Below, piece after piece: positions 8,488-16,491 of a stretch of 64,000 nucleotides of DNA. The number at the start of each line of letters is the position of its first letter. Within the stretch, counting starts at the first letter, position 1. This stretch comes from Bradyrhizobium viridifuturi. Its GTDB lineage: Bacteria > Pseudomonadota > Alphaproteobacteria > Rhizobiales > Xanthobacteraceae. The position numbers were made by a program, and so were the translations under genes. The notes beneath the pieces are model-generated. The model searched no databases. It was not told where the DNA came from and saw only the letters and a list, made by a program, of their open reading frames with translations. The stretch is taken from assembly GCF_001238275.1 (NCBI RefSeq), contig NZ_LGTB01000032.1, positions 1-64,000 on the forward strand. The letters run 5' to 3'.

Positions 8488-8662
8488 GACGGACCTCCCG
8501 TTGATTTCTTGCGTTGTGAGACCGGCAACGCTGGCACCGATCCGCAGAGACGTCAAACCGGCGTTCCCTGATCGCCGCGCACGCAGCGCGTTAACGCAAG
8601 TCCGCCGTTGGCTTTTCGCGAAGGATCATGCTCAATCAAGAAAACAGCAGAGAGGAAACGCG

Positions 8663-9397
8663 ATGAACGAGCTCGATTTCAGCGGCAAGCAGGTACTGGT
8701 GGTCGGCGGCTCCAGCGGCATCGGTAACGGCATCGCGCAGGCCTTCCGTGGCAAGGGCGCGCGCGTTGCCGTGTACGGCACCCGCGCGCGGGCGAGCGAT
8801 TATTCCGCTGAAGAGGGCTCGGATCTCGATGGCCTTTCCTATGCGCAGCTCGATGTCTCTGATCCGCAGGCGATCGAGAACCTCGCACCGTCATTCGATC
8901 GGCTCGACGTGCTGGTGTTGGCGCAAGGCGCGGTGATTTACCGCCGCGGGGAATTCGAGATGGAGGGCTTCCGCAAGGTGCTCGAAGTCAATCTGATGAG
9001 CCTGATGGCCTGCGCCACCAAATTCCACGCGATGCTCACCGCCAGCAAAGGCTCGCTGATCATCGTGAGCTCGACGGCGGCCTATCATTCCACCATGGGC
9101 AATCCGGCCTACAACGCCTCGAAGACCGGCGCGGTCGGGCTGACGCGCACGCTTGGCGAGGCGTGGGCGGAGAACGGCATCCGCGTCAACGGCATCGCGC
9201 CGGGCCTCGTCGACACCAAGATGACCAAGGCGACGACCGCCAATCCCAAGCGTCTCGAAGGCGCGCTCGGGCGCATTCCGCTGAAGCGTCTCGGCACGCC
9301 CGCCGACATGGCCGGCGCCGCTTTGTTCCTGGCCTCGCCGCTCGCTTCCTACATCGTCGGCCAGACCATCGTCGTCGACGGCGGGCTGATCCTTTAG
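8663..9397 (+). CDS. SDR family oxidoreductase
   Basis: A 244-residue short-chain dehydrogenase with GGSSGIG at the cofactor site, a catalytic Ser-Tyr-Lys set (S-S-T-A-A-Y followed by P-A-Y-N-A-S-K) and the closing I-V-V-D-G-G. In place of NNAG it has A-Q-G-A, a common variation. The frame is open far upstream to 8189, but the ATG at 8663 is preceded by AGAGAGGAAA and fits the family's normal length. It is divergent from the other SDR gene, with about 175 bases between them that could hold shared control sites. Substrate unknown; grouping with the dioxygenase is inferred. Confidence 0.85.
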   Translation: MNELDFSGKQVLVVGGSSGIGNGIAQAFRGKGARVAVYGTRARASDYSAEEGSDLDGLSYAQLDVSDPQAIENLAPSFDRLDVLVLAQGAVIYRRGEFEMEGFRKVLEVNLMSLMACATKFHAMLTASKGSLIIVSSTAAYHSTMGNPAYNASKTGAVGLTRTLGEAWAENGIRVNGIAPGLVDTKMTKATTANPKRLEGALGRIPLKRLGTPADMAGAALFLASPLASYIVGQTIVVDGGLIL

Positions 9398-9429
9398 CCG
9401 CAGGAACTTGCGCGGGGTTCGGCGGTTGG

Positions 9430-9450
9430 CTCCCTGACAATTTCAGGGAG
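9430..9450 (+). promoter_or_regulatory. Hairpin covering the ribosome-binding site of the CsbD-like gene
   Basis: CTCCCTGA (9430-9437) and TCAGGGAG (9443-9450) form a perfect 8-bp stem around a 5-base loop. The 3' arm contains GGGAG, the only ribosome-binding site for the ATG at 9459, 8 bases downstream. The structure would hide the site when folded. It could alternatively act as a weak terminator for the preceding SDR gene, but there is no T-run. Confidence 0.55.
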
Positions 9451-9458
9451 CAGTCGTG

Positions 9459-9836
9459 ATGGACAAGGATCGGATTTTCGGGACGGCGAAGGAGTTCGCG
9501 GGCAAGGCCGAAGGCGCAATCGGCGATGCGACCGGCGACGCGCAGACACAGGCCTCGGGCCGCGCGCGCGAAGCCGCCGGCACCGTGCAGGATCTCTACG
9601 GCCAGGCCAAGGATGCCGCGCGCGACGCCGCCGACACTGCGGTCAATTATGCCAAGGATGCTTATGAGCATCGCGGCGAGACCATCCGCGGTGGACAAAA
9701 GGCCATGGCAAGATCGGTGCAGGACAATCCGCTCGGCGCGCTGCTGATCGCCGGCGGCATCGGCTTTGCGCTCGCGCTGTTGATGACGCGCCAGCCGCGC
9801 CGCCCGCCGCCGTCACGCTGGCGCTACTACGGCTGA
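9459..9836 (+). CDS. CsbD-like / DUF883-like stress protein with C-terminal membrane helix
   Basis: A 125-residue protein. The N-terminal 60 residues are CsbD-like, with D-K-D-R-I-F-G-T-A-K-E-F-A-G-K-A-E-G and the T-G-D-A-Q-T-Q-A-S-G-R pattern. The middle is Ala/Asp-rich helix as in YqjD/ElaB-type (DUF883) proteins. Near residues 95-110 a hydrophobic helix (G-A-L-L-I-A-G-G-I-G-F-A-L-A-L-L) would anchor it in the inner membrane, followed by a short Arg/Pro-rich tail. CsbD proteins are general stress proteins of unknown biochemistry. The ATG at 9459 is used rather than an overlapping GTG at 9456. A hairpin that hides the ribosome-binding site suggests translational control. Confidence 0.8.
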   Translation: MDKDRIFGTAKEFAGKAEGAIGDATGDAQTQASGRAREAAGTVQDLYGQAKDAARDAADTAVNYAKDAYEHRGETIRGGQKAMARSVQDNPLGALLIAGGIGFALALLMTRQPRRPPPSRWRYYG

Positions 9837-9850
9837 GATATCTCATCCAC

Positions 9851-10008
9851 CGTCATTGCGAGGAGCCAACGGGTCGCGCGTAGGCGCGCCGGATGACAGG
9901 CTCCGCGACGAAGCAATCCATTTCTCCACTGGCGGAGCGATGGATTGCTTCGTCGCGGAGCCTGTCATCCGGCGGCGCCTCGCGCCGACCGGGTGGCTCG
10001 CAATGACG
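9851..10008. repeat. 158-bp composite inverted repeat (CGTCATTGCGAG family)
   Basis: Outer arms CGTCATTGCGAG (9851-9862) and its reverse complement (9997-10008) bracket an inner perfect 35-bp inverted repeat (9887-9921 against 9940-9974), which carries GACGAAGCAATCCAT and GCTCCGCGACG. The centre is 18 bases. This sequence type is a known interspersed repeat of Bradyrhizobium and Rhodopseudomonas chromosomes. It lies between convergent genes, where it could also end transcription in both directions. Confidence 0.85.
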
Positions 10009-10032
10009 TGGATGTAACTTCGCTTCCGCCGC

Positions 10033-11772
10033 TTACTGCCAGGGATTTCCCGGCCCTGCGGCGCGCTGTCCGACGCTGCGTGGCGGACGCGGCGGCGGGG
10101 CCACCAGCGGGCGCTGCTGCGGCGCGCCGAAGCCGAAGAAGTCGCGCAGCCAGGGCTGCGTCTGCGGCTGCTGTTGCGGTTGGGCCTGGGCCGGACGGAA
10201 CACGCGCCTCTGCGGCTTCGGCGCGGTGATGATCGAACCGTCGGGCGCGATCGCCGTGGTCGAGGGCGGCGGGTTGGCAGGTCCTCCGGCCGCCGGCGCA
10301 GCCGGCGTCACCGCGGCAACCGGCACGTCGCCCTTGGCCTGCTCGCGCCCGATCTCGCGGCGCGGCCAGGCGAAATCGTCGGCGCGGCCGGCCGGCGGCG
10401 CCAAGGCCTCGCCCTTCACCAGCGTGCGCGCGGCGAGTGCATCGACGGCGGCAGGCCGCGAGCCGGGACCGCCGAGCAATTGATCGGTGCCGACCGTGGA
10501 GGCGACCAGTGGCAGCACGGGGCCCGCCAATGGCCGCGGCGCCGGCTTGCCGGGCTCGGTGCTGGTCTCCGGCGTTGCCGGTTCGCTCGGCAGCGCGATC
10601 GGGCCGGTTCGCACCGCGAGCAGGCGCGTCACCTCGCGCTCGACATAATGCGCGAGCTTGCGTGCGCCGGCCTTGGTGAAGAACACGCCGTCGTCGGAGC
10701 GCAGCTTGCGCGGCTGGCCTTCGAAGTCGGGGCCCTTCGGCATGAAGCGGCCGGCCTCGTCGACAAAGCCGTCCCAGACGTCGACATAGGTGATGCCGGC
10801 CTTGCCGGCGCCGTCGCGATACAGCGCGTCGAGGAACAGCATGTCCGACGTGCCCTTCTGGCCGCGGATCGCAGGCAGGCCAACCCACAGCACCGGCACG
10901 CCCTTGCTCTTCAGCACGTTGATCAGCTCTTCGATCTTCTTGCCGTAGAGCTCGACCCAGCGGTCGTCGCGGAATTCATAGAGGCCGTTGGGCGAACGCG
11001 CGGTCTTTTCCGGCGCGGCCTGCGAGTCGCTCTCGGCGTCGTCTGCCGGCGGCTCGGTCTCGGCCGGCTTGTTGTCGGCCTTGGCTTCAGCCTTGCCGTC
11101 GGTCTTGGCGGCGGCATCGGGCTTGTCGCCCGGCTTGGCGTCCGGCTTGCCGCGCGCGTCCTTCTTCTCGTCCTTCTTGTCGACCTTCTTCTCCACCGCC
11201 GATTCGCGGATCGCGGTGCGGTCGTTGAGGCCGAGCATCACGACGATGGCGTCGGGGTTCTCGGTGGCGAGAATGCCCTTGGCGGCGGCCGCCCAGTCCG
11301 CCGGGTCGCCCTTGGGCTGATAGCGGATCAGGCCGGAGACCGTCTTGTGCTTGCGGATCACGCCCATATCGGGCTGATCGGAATAGGCATCCTCCAGGCC
11401 GTAGGCGAGCCAGTCGGCCATGGCGTCGCCGATCACCAGCACGTTGCGCTCGGCTGCAGCTTCGCGCTTGGCCGGCGGCGGCGCCCGCGAGAAATCCTCG
11501 CGCGGCCGTTGCGGCTGTGATTGCGGCGCTTGCTGCTGGAACGGTGCAAAGAAATCACCGCCGAACCAGCCGCCACCGCCGTGCTGCGGCGGAGCGCGGC
11601 GCTGCGGCTGCGGCTGTCCACCGCCGAAGCCGGGGAAGCCGAAGAACTGCGCCGAGGCGGGCTGCGCGATGCCGATCAACAGCGCGAGCGCCACCGCCAG
11701 CGCGACCAGCGGCCCGGCTTCGGTGAATAGGCGCAGGAAGGACTTCGGCTCTCGCATCGGGTTCGGTCGCAA
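10033..11772 (-). CDS. DUF459 / SGNH-family putative esterase, proline- and alanine-rich
   Basis: A 579-residue exported protein. An N-terminal hydrophobic segment (about residues 20-42, ending A-S-A) is a signal peptide or anchor, followed by a Gly/Pro/Gln-rich linker to about 110. The DUF459 SGNH-like domain spans about 110-390: V-L-V-I-G-D-A-M-A-D-W is the block I equivalent (Asp in place of GDS Ser context), I-V-V-M-L-G-L-N-D the Asn block and the later G-V-F-F-T-K-A-G-A-R-K-L-A-H block the His region. It is interrupted at about 215-275 by a low-complexity Lys/Ala/Asp insert. The last 190 residues are Pro/Ala-rich disorder. The catalytic serine is not certain, so the enzymatic call is tentative. 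Confidence 0.78.
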   Translation of the reverse strand: MRPNPMREPKSFLRLFTEAGPLVALAVALALLIGIAQPASAQFFGFPGFGGGQPQPQRRAPPQHGGGGWFGGDFFAPFQQQAPQSQPQRPREDFSRAPPPAKREAAAERNVLVIGDAMADWLAYGLEDAYSDQPDMGVIRKHKTVSGLIRYQPKGDPADWAAAAKGILATENPDAIVVMLGLNDRTAIRESAVEKKVDKKDEKKDARGKPDAKPGDKPDAAAKTDGKAEAKADNKPAETEPPADDAESDSQAAPEKTARSPNGLYEFRDDRWVELYGKKIEELINVLKSKGVPVLWVGLPAIRGQKGTSDMLFLDALYRDGAGKAGITYVDVWDGFVDEAGRFMPKGPDFEGQPRKLRSDDGVFFTKAGARKLAHYVEREVTRLLAVRTGPIALPSEPATPETSTEPGKPAPRPLAGPVLPLVASTVGTDQLLGGPGSRPAAVDALAARTLVKGEALAPPAGRADDFAWPRREIGREQAKGDVPVAAVTPAAPAAGGPANPPPSTTAIAPDGSIITAPKPQRRVFRPAQAQPQQQPQTQPWLRDFFGFGAPQQRPLVAPPPRPPRSVGQRAAGPGNPWQ

Positions 11773-11938
11773 ATGATCTGGAAGCAGGCGAGCATATTAG
11801 CGGAATCGGGCCGCAAGCGGGCAGCTTTTCCACCATAAATCGGGTGCCTCCGGTCGCCGTCAAGGCGAACAGCAAATATCGGATTTCACAGTTACTTTTC
11901 GGGGGAGAGGGGGCCTATGGGGCAATATGGCCGCCGGC

Positions 11939-13317
11939 CTACCGCCCCCGCAGCCGCTCCAGCACTTCAGCGGTGGCAAAGCCGTCGGCCGGCGCCCCGA
12001 TCGAGACCTGGAATCCGCGCAGCGCCTCGCGGGTCTGGCCGCCGAACTGGCCGTCGGGCGTGCCTTTGTAGAAGCCGCGTTGGGCGAGCAGCTGCTGCAG
12101 TTCCAGCCGCTCGGCGCGCGACAGCACCCGCTCCTGGCGCGGCCAGGGCTGCACGAAGGGCTGACCGCCGCGCAGCCGATCGGCGAAATGACCGATCGCG
12201 AGCGCGTAGGCCTCGGCCGGGTTGTACTTCATGATCACCCGGAAGTTCTGCAGCATCAGGAAGCCCGGACCCTCGGCGCCCGCCGGCGCCAGCAGATAGG
12301 CCTTGTCGGAGGGCCGCGGGAACGGCTGGCCGTTCGGTCGCTTGACGCCGAGTTGCTCCCATTGCGACAGCGGCATCGCCTTGGCTCGGTCGGCCAGCAT
12401 GTAGTTCAGGCCTTGCGGCAGCACGACCTCGTAGCCCCAGCTCGCGCCGGTCTGCCAGCCATCCTTCTTCAGATTGTTGGCGGTCGAGGCGATCAGGTCG
12501 CTGGGATTATCGACGACGTCGCGGCGGCCGTCGCCATCGCCGTCGACGGCATAGCGCTTGAACGCGGTCGGCATGAACTGGGTCGGGCCAAATGCGCCGG
12601 CCCAGGAGCCGCGCATCTGCTCGGGCCTGAGATCGCCGCGGTTGAGGATTTCGAGCGCCGACAGGAACTCGTCCTTGAAATAGGCCTGGCGGCGACCGAT
12701 GCAGGCGAGCGTCGCGGTCGACTGCACCACGCTGCGATCGCCCATCTGGGTCGAGTAGTTCGACTCGATGCCCCAGATCGCCGCGATGATATAGCGATCG
12801 ACGCCATAGGCCTTCTCGGTCGCGTCGAACTGCGGCTTGTACTTCGCAAGGACCTCGCGGCCCTTGGCGAGCCGCGCGTCGCTCACCAGGATGTCGAGAT
12901 AGTCCCAGATCGCCTTGGTGAACTCCGGCTGCGAATCCAGCAGATCCATGATGCGCAGATCGGGCTGCAGACCCACGGTGAAGCGCTCGAAATTCTGCTG
13001 CGTGATGTTGCGCCGCGCAGCATCCGGCCACATCGCCGCGACGCAGTTCGGGAAGTCCGATGCGCCTGGCGGATCGCGGCGGCGGTCATCAGCGGATGGC
13101 CAGAGGCGCCGTCCTCGCCGCTCCAGGGTGGGGCTGCACCGTCCTGACCGGTCGCGGCCTGCGGCGGCGTCGCGTTCGGTCCCGAGAAGATGCTGTCGAT
13201 CAGGTTGGTCAGGCCGTTGCCTGCCGACTGCGCTTGGGTGCTGCCCGGCAGCAGCAGGGCCAGCGCGACAAGGCTCGTGCTGAAAAGCTTGGTCCGCGGT
13301 GTTCCGGTCGAGCGCAT
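11939..13317 (-). pseudogene. Lytic murein transglycosylase (MltB-like), one-base frameshift
   Basis: Reading from 13317, a signal peptide (S-L-V-A-L-A-L-L-L-P-G-S-T-Q-A-Q) and about 75 further residues are followed by loss of frame near 13057. The remaining 364 residues continue in another frame. One added base (CGGAC read as CGGGAC) restores the expected D-F-P-N-C-V-A-A-M-W-P-D join and gives about 459 residues. The domain order is a family 3 transglycosylase with the catalytic Glu in W-G-I-E-S-N-Y, and a C-terminal peptidoglycan-binding repeat over the last 60 residues (L-L-A-Q-R-G-F-Y ... D-G-Q-F-G-G-Q-T-R-E-A). It would cleave peptidoglycan glycan strands in the periplasm. Because everything else is intact, a sequencing deletion is more likely than decay. 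Confidence 0.85.
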
Positions 13318-13450
13318 TGTCGTGTGCCTGTCAAAATCGTGCCGCCTCAGAAGGCCCCGTCACGGTTTCCAATATCTTAACAATGGGCGGCATTTTGGGC
13401 GTGACGAAATCGCGCGCAGTTGTTTGACCGGGACAAATTGTCCGACGTCA

Positions 13451-13870
13451 TCAACCCGTCTTCGTCTGGTCTCTGAGGCCGGCCAAAATACCTTCGGCAT
13501 TCTCAAAGCAGTCGCCGCCGGGTGACGTGGCTTCGATCCGGGCGATCACGGCCTCAAGCCCGGCCTGGGTCTCCGACAATCGGCGCCGCAAGGCCTCGAC
13601 CTCGGCCACCTTGGTCTTCAGCGCGGCCACCAGCCTGTCCTTGCTCCAATCTCCCTTGCCGTGCGGCGGCAGCAGGTTCCGGATCTCGTCGAGCGAAAAT
13701 CCGGCCTGCTGGGCCATCACGATGATCTCGAGGACCTGCCTGGTGCCGCGCGAATACTGCCGATAGCCGTTTAAGCCGCGATCGATCGAGCCGATCAAGC
13801 CCTGCCGCTCATAGAAGCGGATGCGCGACGGCGCGAGGCCGGACTCCCGAGCCAGTTCCCCGATCTTCAC
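13451..13870 (-). CDS. MerR family transcriptional regulator
   Basis: A 139-residue regulator. The N-terminal winged helix-turn-helix is classical (K-I-G-E-L-A-R-E-S-G-L at 2-12, then R-I-R-F-Y-E-R-Q-G-L-I), followed by the long dimerisation helix (V-A-A-L-K-T-K-V-A-E-V-E-A-L-R). There is no metal-binding Cys cluster; a single Cys in G-G-D-C near the C-terminus makes redox or small-molecule sensing possible but unproven. It is divergent from a flavin oxidoreductase gene, and the 76-base gap contains a perfect 22-bp palindrome placed as MerR operators are, so it very probably controls that gene. Confidence 0.9.
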   Translation of the reverse strand: MKIGELARESGLAPSRIRFYERQGLIGSIDRGLNGYRQYSRGTRQVLEIIVMAQQAGFSLDEIRNLLPPHGKGDWSKDRLVAALKTKVAEVEALRRRLSETQAGLEAVIARIEATSPGGDCFENAEGILAGLRDQTKTG

Positions 13871-13888
13871 TGGTGATCCCCTCGTGCT

Positions 13889-13918
13889 TGACCTTAAAGT
13901 TAACTTTAAGGTTATGGT
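13889..13918 (+). promoter_or_regulatory. MerR-type operator/promoter of the flavin oxidoreductase gene
   Basis: The half-site ACCTTAAAGTT at 13891-13901 is followed immediately by its exact reverse complement to 13912, a perfect 22-bp palindrome. It overlaps TTGACC (13889-13894, -35) and is followed by TATGGT (13913-13918, -10), an 18-base spacer, slightly long as is typical for MerR-activated promoters. The pattern is close to the SoxR/MerR operator type with a central TTAA. Confidence 0.8.
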
Positions 13919-13946
13919 CTGCGGCGATCAACAAGGAAATTGGCTG

Positions 13947-15236
13947 ATGTCGCCCTTCGAGTCCCTGACCCTGCCCAATGGAAGCAGCATTCCGAACCGC
14001 ATCGCCAAGGCGGCGATGGAGGAGAACATGGCTGACGGCGGGCATTTCCCGTCGGCCGAATTGCTGCGCCTCTACCAGGCCTGGGCCGACGGCGGCGCCG
14101 GCCTCATCATCACCGGCAACGTCATGATCGATCGCCGCGCCATGACCGGGCCCGGCGGTGTCGTGCTGGAGGACCGCACCGGGCTCGAGCCGTTTCGAAA
14201 CTGGGCGCGCATCGGTCAGGCCAAGGGCGCGCAAATCTGGATGCAGCTCAATCATCCGGGCCGCCAGATGATGAAGAATCTCGGCCAGCAAACCCTGGCG
14301 CCGTCCGCCGTGGCGCTCGACCTCGGCAAGCATTCGAACCTGTTTGCGATGCCAAGGGCGATGACCGAGCAGGACATCCATGAGGTGATCGCCCGCTTCG
14401 TCAGCGCCGCGCGCCTCGCCGAGCGCGCCGGCTTCTCCGGCGTGCAAATCCATGCTGCGCACGGCTATCTGCTCAGCCAGTTCCTGTCGCCATTGACCAA
14501 CCAGCGCACCGACCGCTGGGGCGGTTCGCTCGAGAACCGGGCGCGACTGTTGATCGAGACCGTCAAGGCGGTGCGCGCGGCGGTGTCGCCGGGTTTCTCC
14601 GTTGCGGTCAAATTGAACTCGGCCGATTTCCAGCGCGGCGGCTTCGATGCGCTGGATGCGAAGTCCGTCGTCGAGATGTTGAACGGGTTGTCCGTTGATC
14701 TCGTGGAGTTGTCGGGCGGCAGTTACGAGGCGCCGGCGATGCAGGGCGATGCGCGCGATGGCCGCACGCTGGCGCGCGAGGCCTATTTCCTCGACTTCGC
14801 GCGCGATATCGCCGCGGTCGCCAAAATGCCGGTCATGGTCACCGGCGGCATTCGCCGGATCGGCGTCGTGCAGCAGGTGCTCGACAGCGGCGTCGCCGTC
14901 GCCGGCATCGCCACCGCGCTGGCGATCCGGCCGGACCTGCCGAACGCCTGGCGTCGGGGTGAGGATCTGCGGCCAGAAGTCGCGCCGATCAACTGGAAGA
15001 GCAAGCCGATGGCCTCGCTGGCCGCGATGGCCGTCGTGAAATTCCAGTTGCGGCGGTTGAGCCGGGGCCGCACGGCCAATCCGAACGTTTCGCCGCTGAA
15101 GGCGTTGTTGTTAGCCCAGCTCCGCACCGCATCGCTCACCCGCAAATATCGTCGCTGGATCGCGTCATCCGCTGCCGCGACCGCCGCATCCGGCGGCGTG
15201 ACGGCCCCATCGCGCGCGGTCGGGATGCCGCGATAG
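13947..15236 (+). CDS. NADH:flavin oxidoreductase, Old Yellow Enzyme family
   Basis: A 429-residue FMN-dependent TIM-barrel enzyme. Marks of the family are N-R-I-A-K-A-A-M near the N-terminus, M-Q-L-N-H-P-G-R-Q at about 96, and H-A-A-H-G-Y-L-L-S-Q-F-L-S-P-L-T-N at about 173 followed by N-R-T/D-R-W-G-G-S. It would reduce activated C=C bonds with NAD(P)H; the physiological substrate is unknown. The ATG at 13947 follows AAGGAAA; an upstream ATG at 13914 lies inside the -10 element and is rejected. The C-terminus is about 50 residues longer than in most relatives. Control by the divergent MerR protein is inferred from the operator. Confidence 0.88.
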   Translation: MSPFESLTLPNGSSIPNRIAKAAMEENMADGGHFPSAELLRLYQAWADGGAGLIITGNVMIDRRAMTGPGGVVLEDRTGLEPFRNWARIGQAKGAQIWMQLNHPGRQMMKNLGQQTLAPSAVALDLGKHSNLFAMPRAMTEQDIHEVIARFVSAARLAERAGFSGVQIHAAHGYLLSQFLSPLTNQRTDRWGGSLENRARLLIETVKAVRAAVSPGFSVAVKLNSADFQRGGFDALDAKSVVEMLNGLSVDLVELSGGSYEAPAMQGDARDGRTLAREAYFLDFARDIAAVAKMPVMVTGGIRRIGVVQQVLDSGVAVAGIATALAIRPDLPNAWRRGEDLRPEVAPINWKSKPMASLAAMAVVKFQLRRLSRGRTANPNVSPLKALLLAQLRTASLTRKYRRWIASSAAATAASGGVTAPSRAVGMPR

Positions 15237-15386
15237 ACGGAACACTCGGGCGGACGCCGCTGGGGTGGAAATGCGGAACGCGTGCATCACACATCCGCCT
15301 TTGTTCTCGGCTGCAAAAACGGTTACCAAGGTGCGATTAAATCCCGCGCCGCCGTCCCACCCGTTTTCAAGGCCTCCGATAATCCC

Positions 15387-16262
15387 ATGAAGATCCGCAA
15401 AGCCGTATTTCCCGTCGCCGGTCTCGGTACCCGCGTGCTGCCCGCCACCAAGGCGATGCCGAAGGAGATGCTGACGATCGTCGACAAGCCGCTGATCCAG
15501 TACGTGGTCGACGAGGCGAGGGAAGCCGGCATCGAGCACTTCGTGTTCGTCACCGGCCGCAACAAGGGCGTCATCGAGGATCATTTCGACCGCATGTTCG
15601 AGCTCGACACCACGCTCGCGCAGCGCGGCAAGAAGACCGAGCAGGACATCCTGGCGCAGAACCAGCCGGAAGCCGGCGCGATGAGCTTCACCCGGCAGCA
15701 GGCGCCGCTCGGGCTTGGCCATGCGGTGTGGTGTGCGCGCGACATCGTCGGCAACGAGCCGTTCGCCGTGGTGCTGCCCGATGAGCTGGTGCTGAACACG
15801 CCGGGCTGCCTGAAGCAGATGGTCGAGGCGGCAAACAAGCTCGGCGAGAAGTCGAACGTGATCGCGGTCGAAGCGGTGCCGGACGAGCTCACCCATCAAT
15901 ACGGCATCTGCGGCGTCGGCAAACGCACCGGCAACATCTTCGAGGTCGACGGCATGGTCGAGAAGCCGCCGAAGGGCACCGCGCCGTCGAACCTGTCGAT
16001 CACCGGCCGCTATATCCTGCAGCCCGAGATCTTCAACATCCTGGCGACGCAGGAGCGCGGCGCCGGCGGCGAGATCCAGCTCACCGACGCGATGATCGGG
16101 CTCGCCAAGACGCAGAAATTCTACGGCGTCGAGTTCGAGGGCGAACGCCACGATTGCGGCTCCAAGCCCGGCTTCCTCCGCGCCAACATCGCCTTCGGCC
16201 TCAAGCGCCCCGAACTGCGCGACGGCCTGATCGCCGAGATGAAAAAGTATCTGGAGAAGTAG
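15387..16262 (+). CDS. galU: UTP--glucose-1-phosphate uridylyltransferase GalU
   Basis: A 291-residue enzyme that makes UDP-glucose from UTP and glucose-1-phosphate, the precursor for surface polysaccharides and for cyclic glucans such as those exported by the NdvA homologue at 51.7 kb. The nucleotide-binding signature G-L-G-T-R-V-L-P-A-T-K-A-M-P-K-E-M is at 12-28, and the sugar-binding blocks V-V-L-P-D-E-L, G-M-V-E-K-P and Y-G-V-E-F-E-G-x-R-x-D-C-G are intact. Homology starts exactly at the ATG at 15387; the frame extends upstream to 15282 without similarity. It appears monocistronic. Confidence 0.95.
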   Translation: MKIRKAVFPVAGLGTRVLPATKAMPKEMLTIVDKPLIQYVVDEAREAGIEHFVFVTGRNKGVIEDHFDRMFELDTTLAQRGKKTEQDILAQNQPEAGAMSFTRQQAPLGLGHAVWCARDIVGNEPFAVVLPDELVLNTPGCLKQMVEAANKLGEKSNVIAVEAVPDELTHQYGICGVGKRTGNIFEVDGMVEKPPKGTAPSNLSITGRYILQPEIFNILATQERGAGGEIQLTDAMIGLAKTQKFYGVEFEGERHDCGSKPGFLRANIAFGLKRPELRDGLIAEMKKYLEK

Positions 16263-16362
16263 GGGGGCGTAGATCCGGGGCCCTGCCATGGGCGCCGGAA
16301 CGACAGCTTCGTAGCAACCATCATGATCTGACGGTTGCTAGGGACTGCGCCCACAAATTCGG

Positions 16363-16400
16363 TGTCGTCCCTGCGAAAGCAGGGACCCATAACCACCGAA
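16363..16400. repeat. Intergenic repeat, GTCGTCCCTGC family
   Basis: GTCGTCCCTGCGAAAGCAGG followed by GACCCATAACCAC, identical over most of its length to the unit at 6512-6545. It lies between the convergent galU and oxyR genes. The remainder of that gap (16263-16491) holds a few short inverted repeats but no gene. Confidence 0.75.
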
Positions 16401-16491
16401 TCTCATTGTTGCGCGATGCTGGAACGACGAGTCCCGTTCACAACATCCGCCGCGGAGTATGGGCGGCGTCCACTCCAAGACCCAGCCGCGA

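Noticed and set aside
6694..8571. A 625-residue frame on the plus strand
   Set aside because: It is antisense to the dioxygenase and SDR genes, both of which have complete catalytic motifs. High GC leaves opposite frames open.
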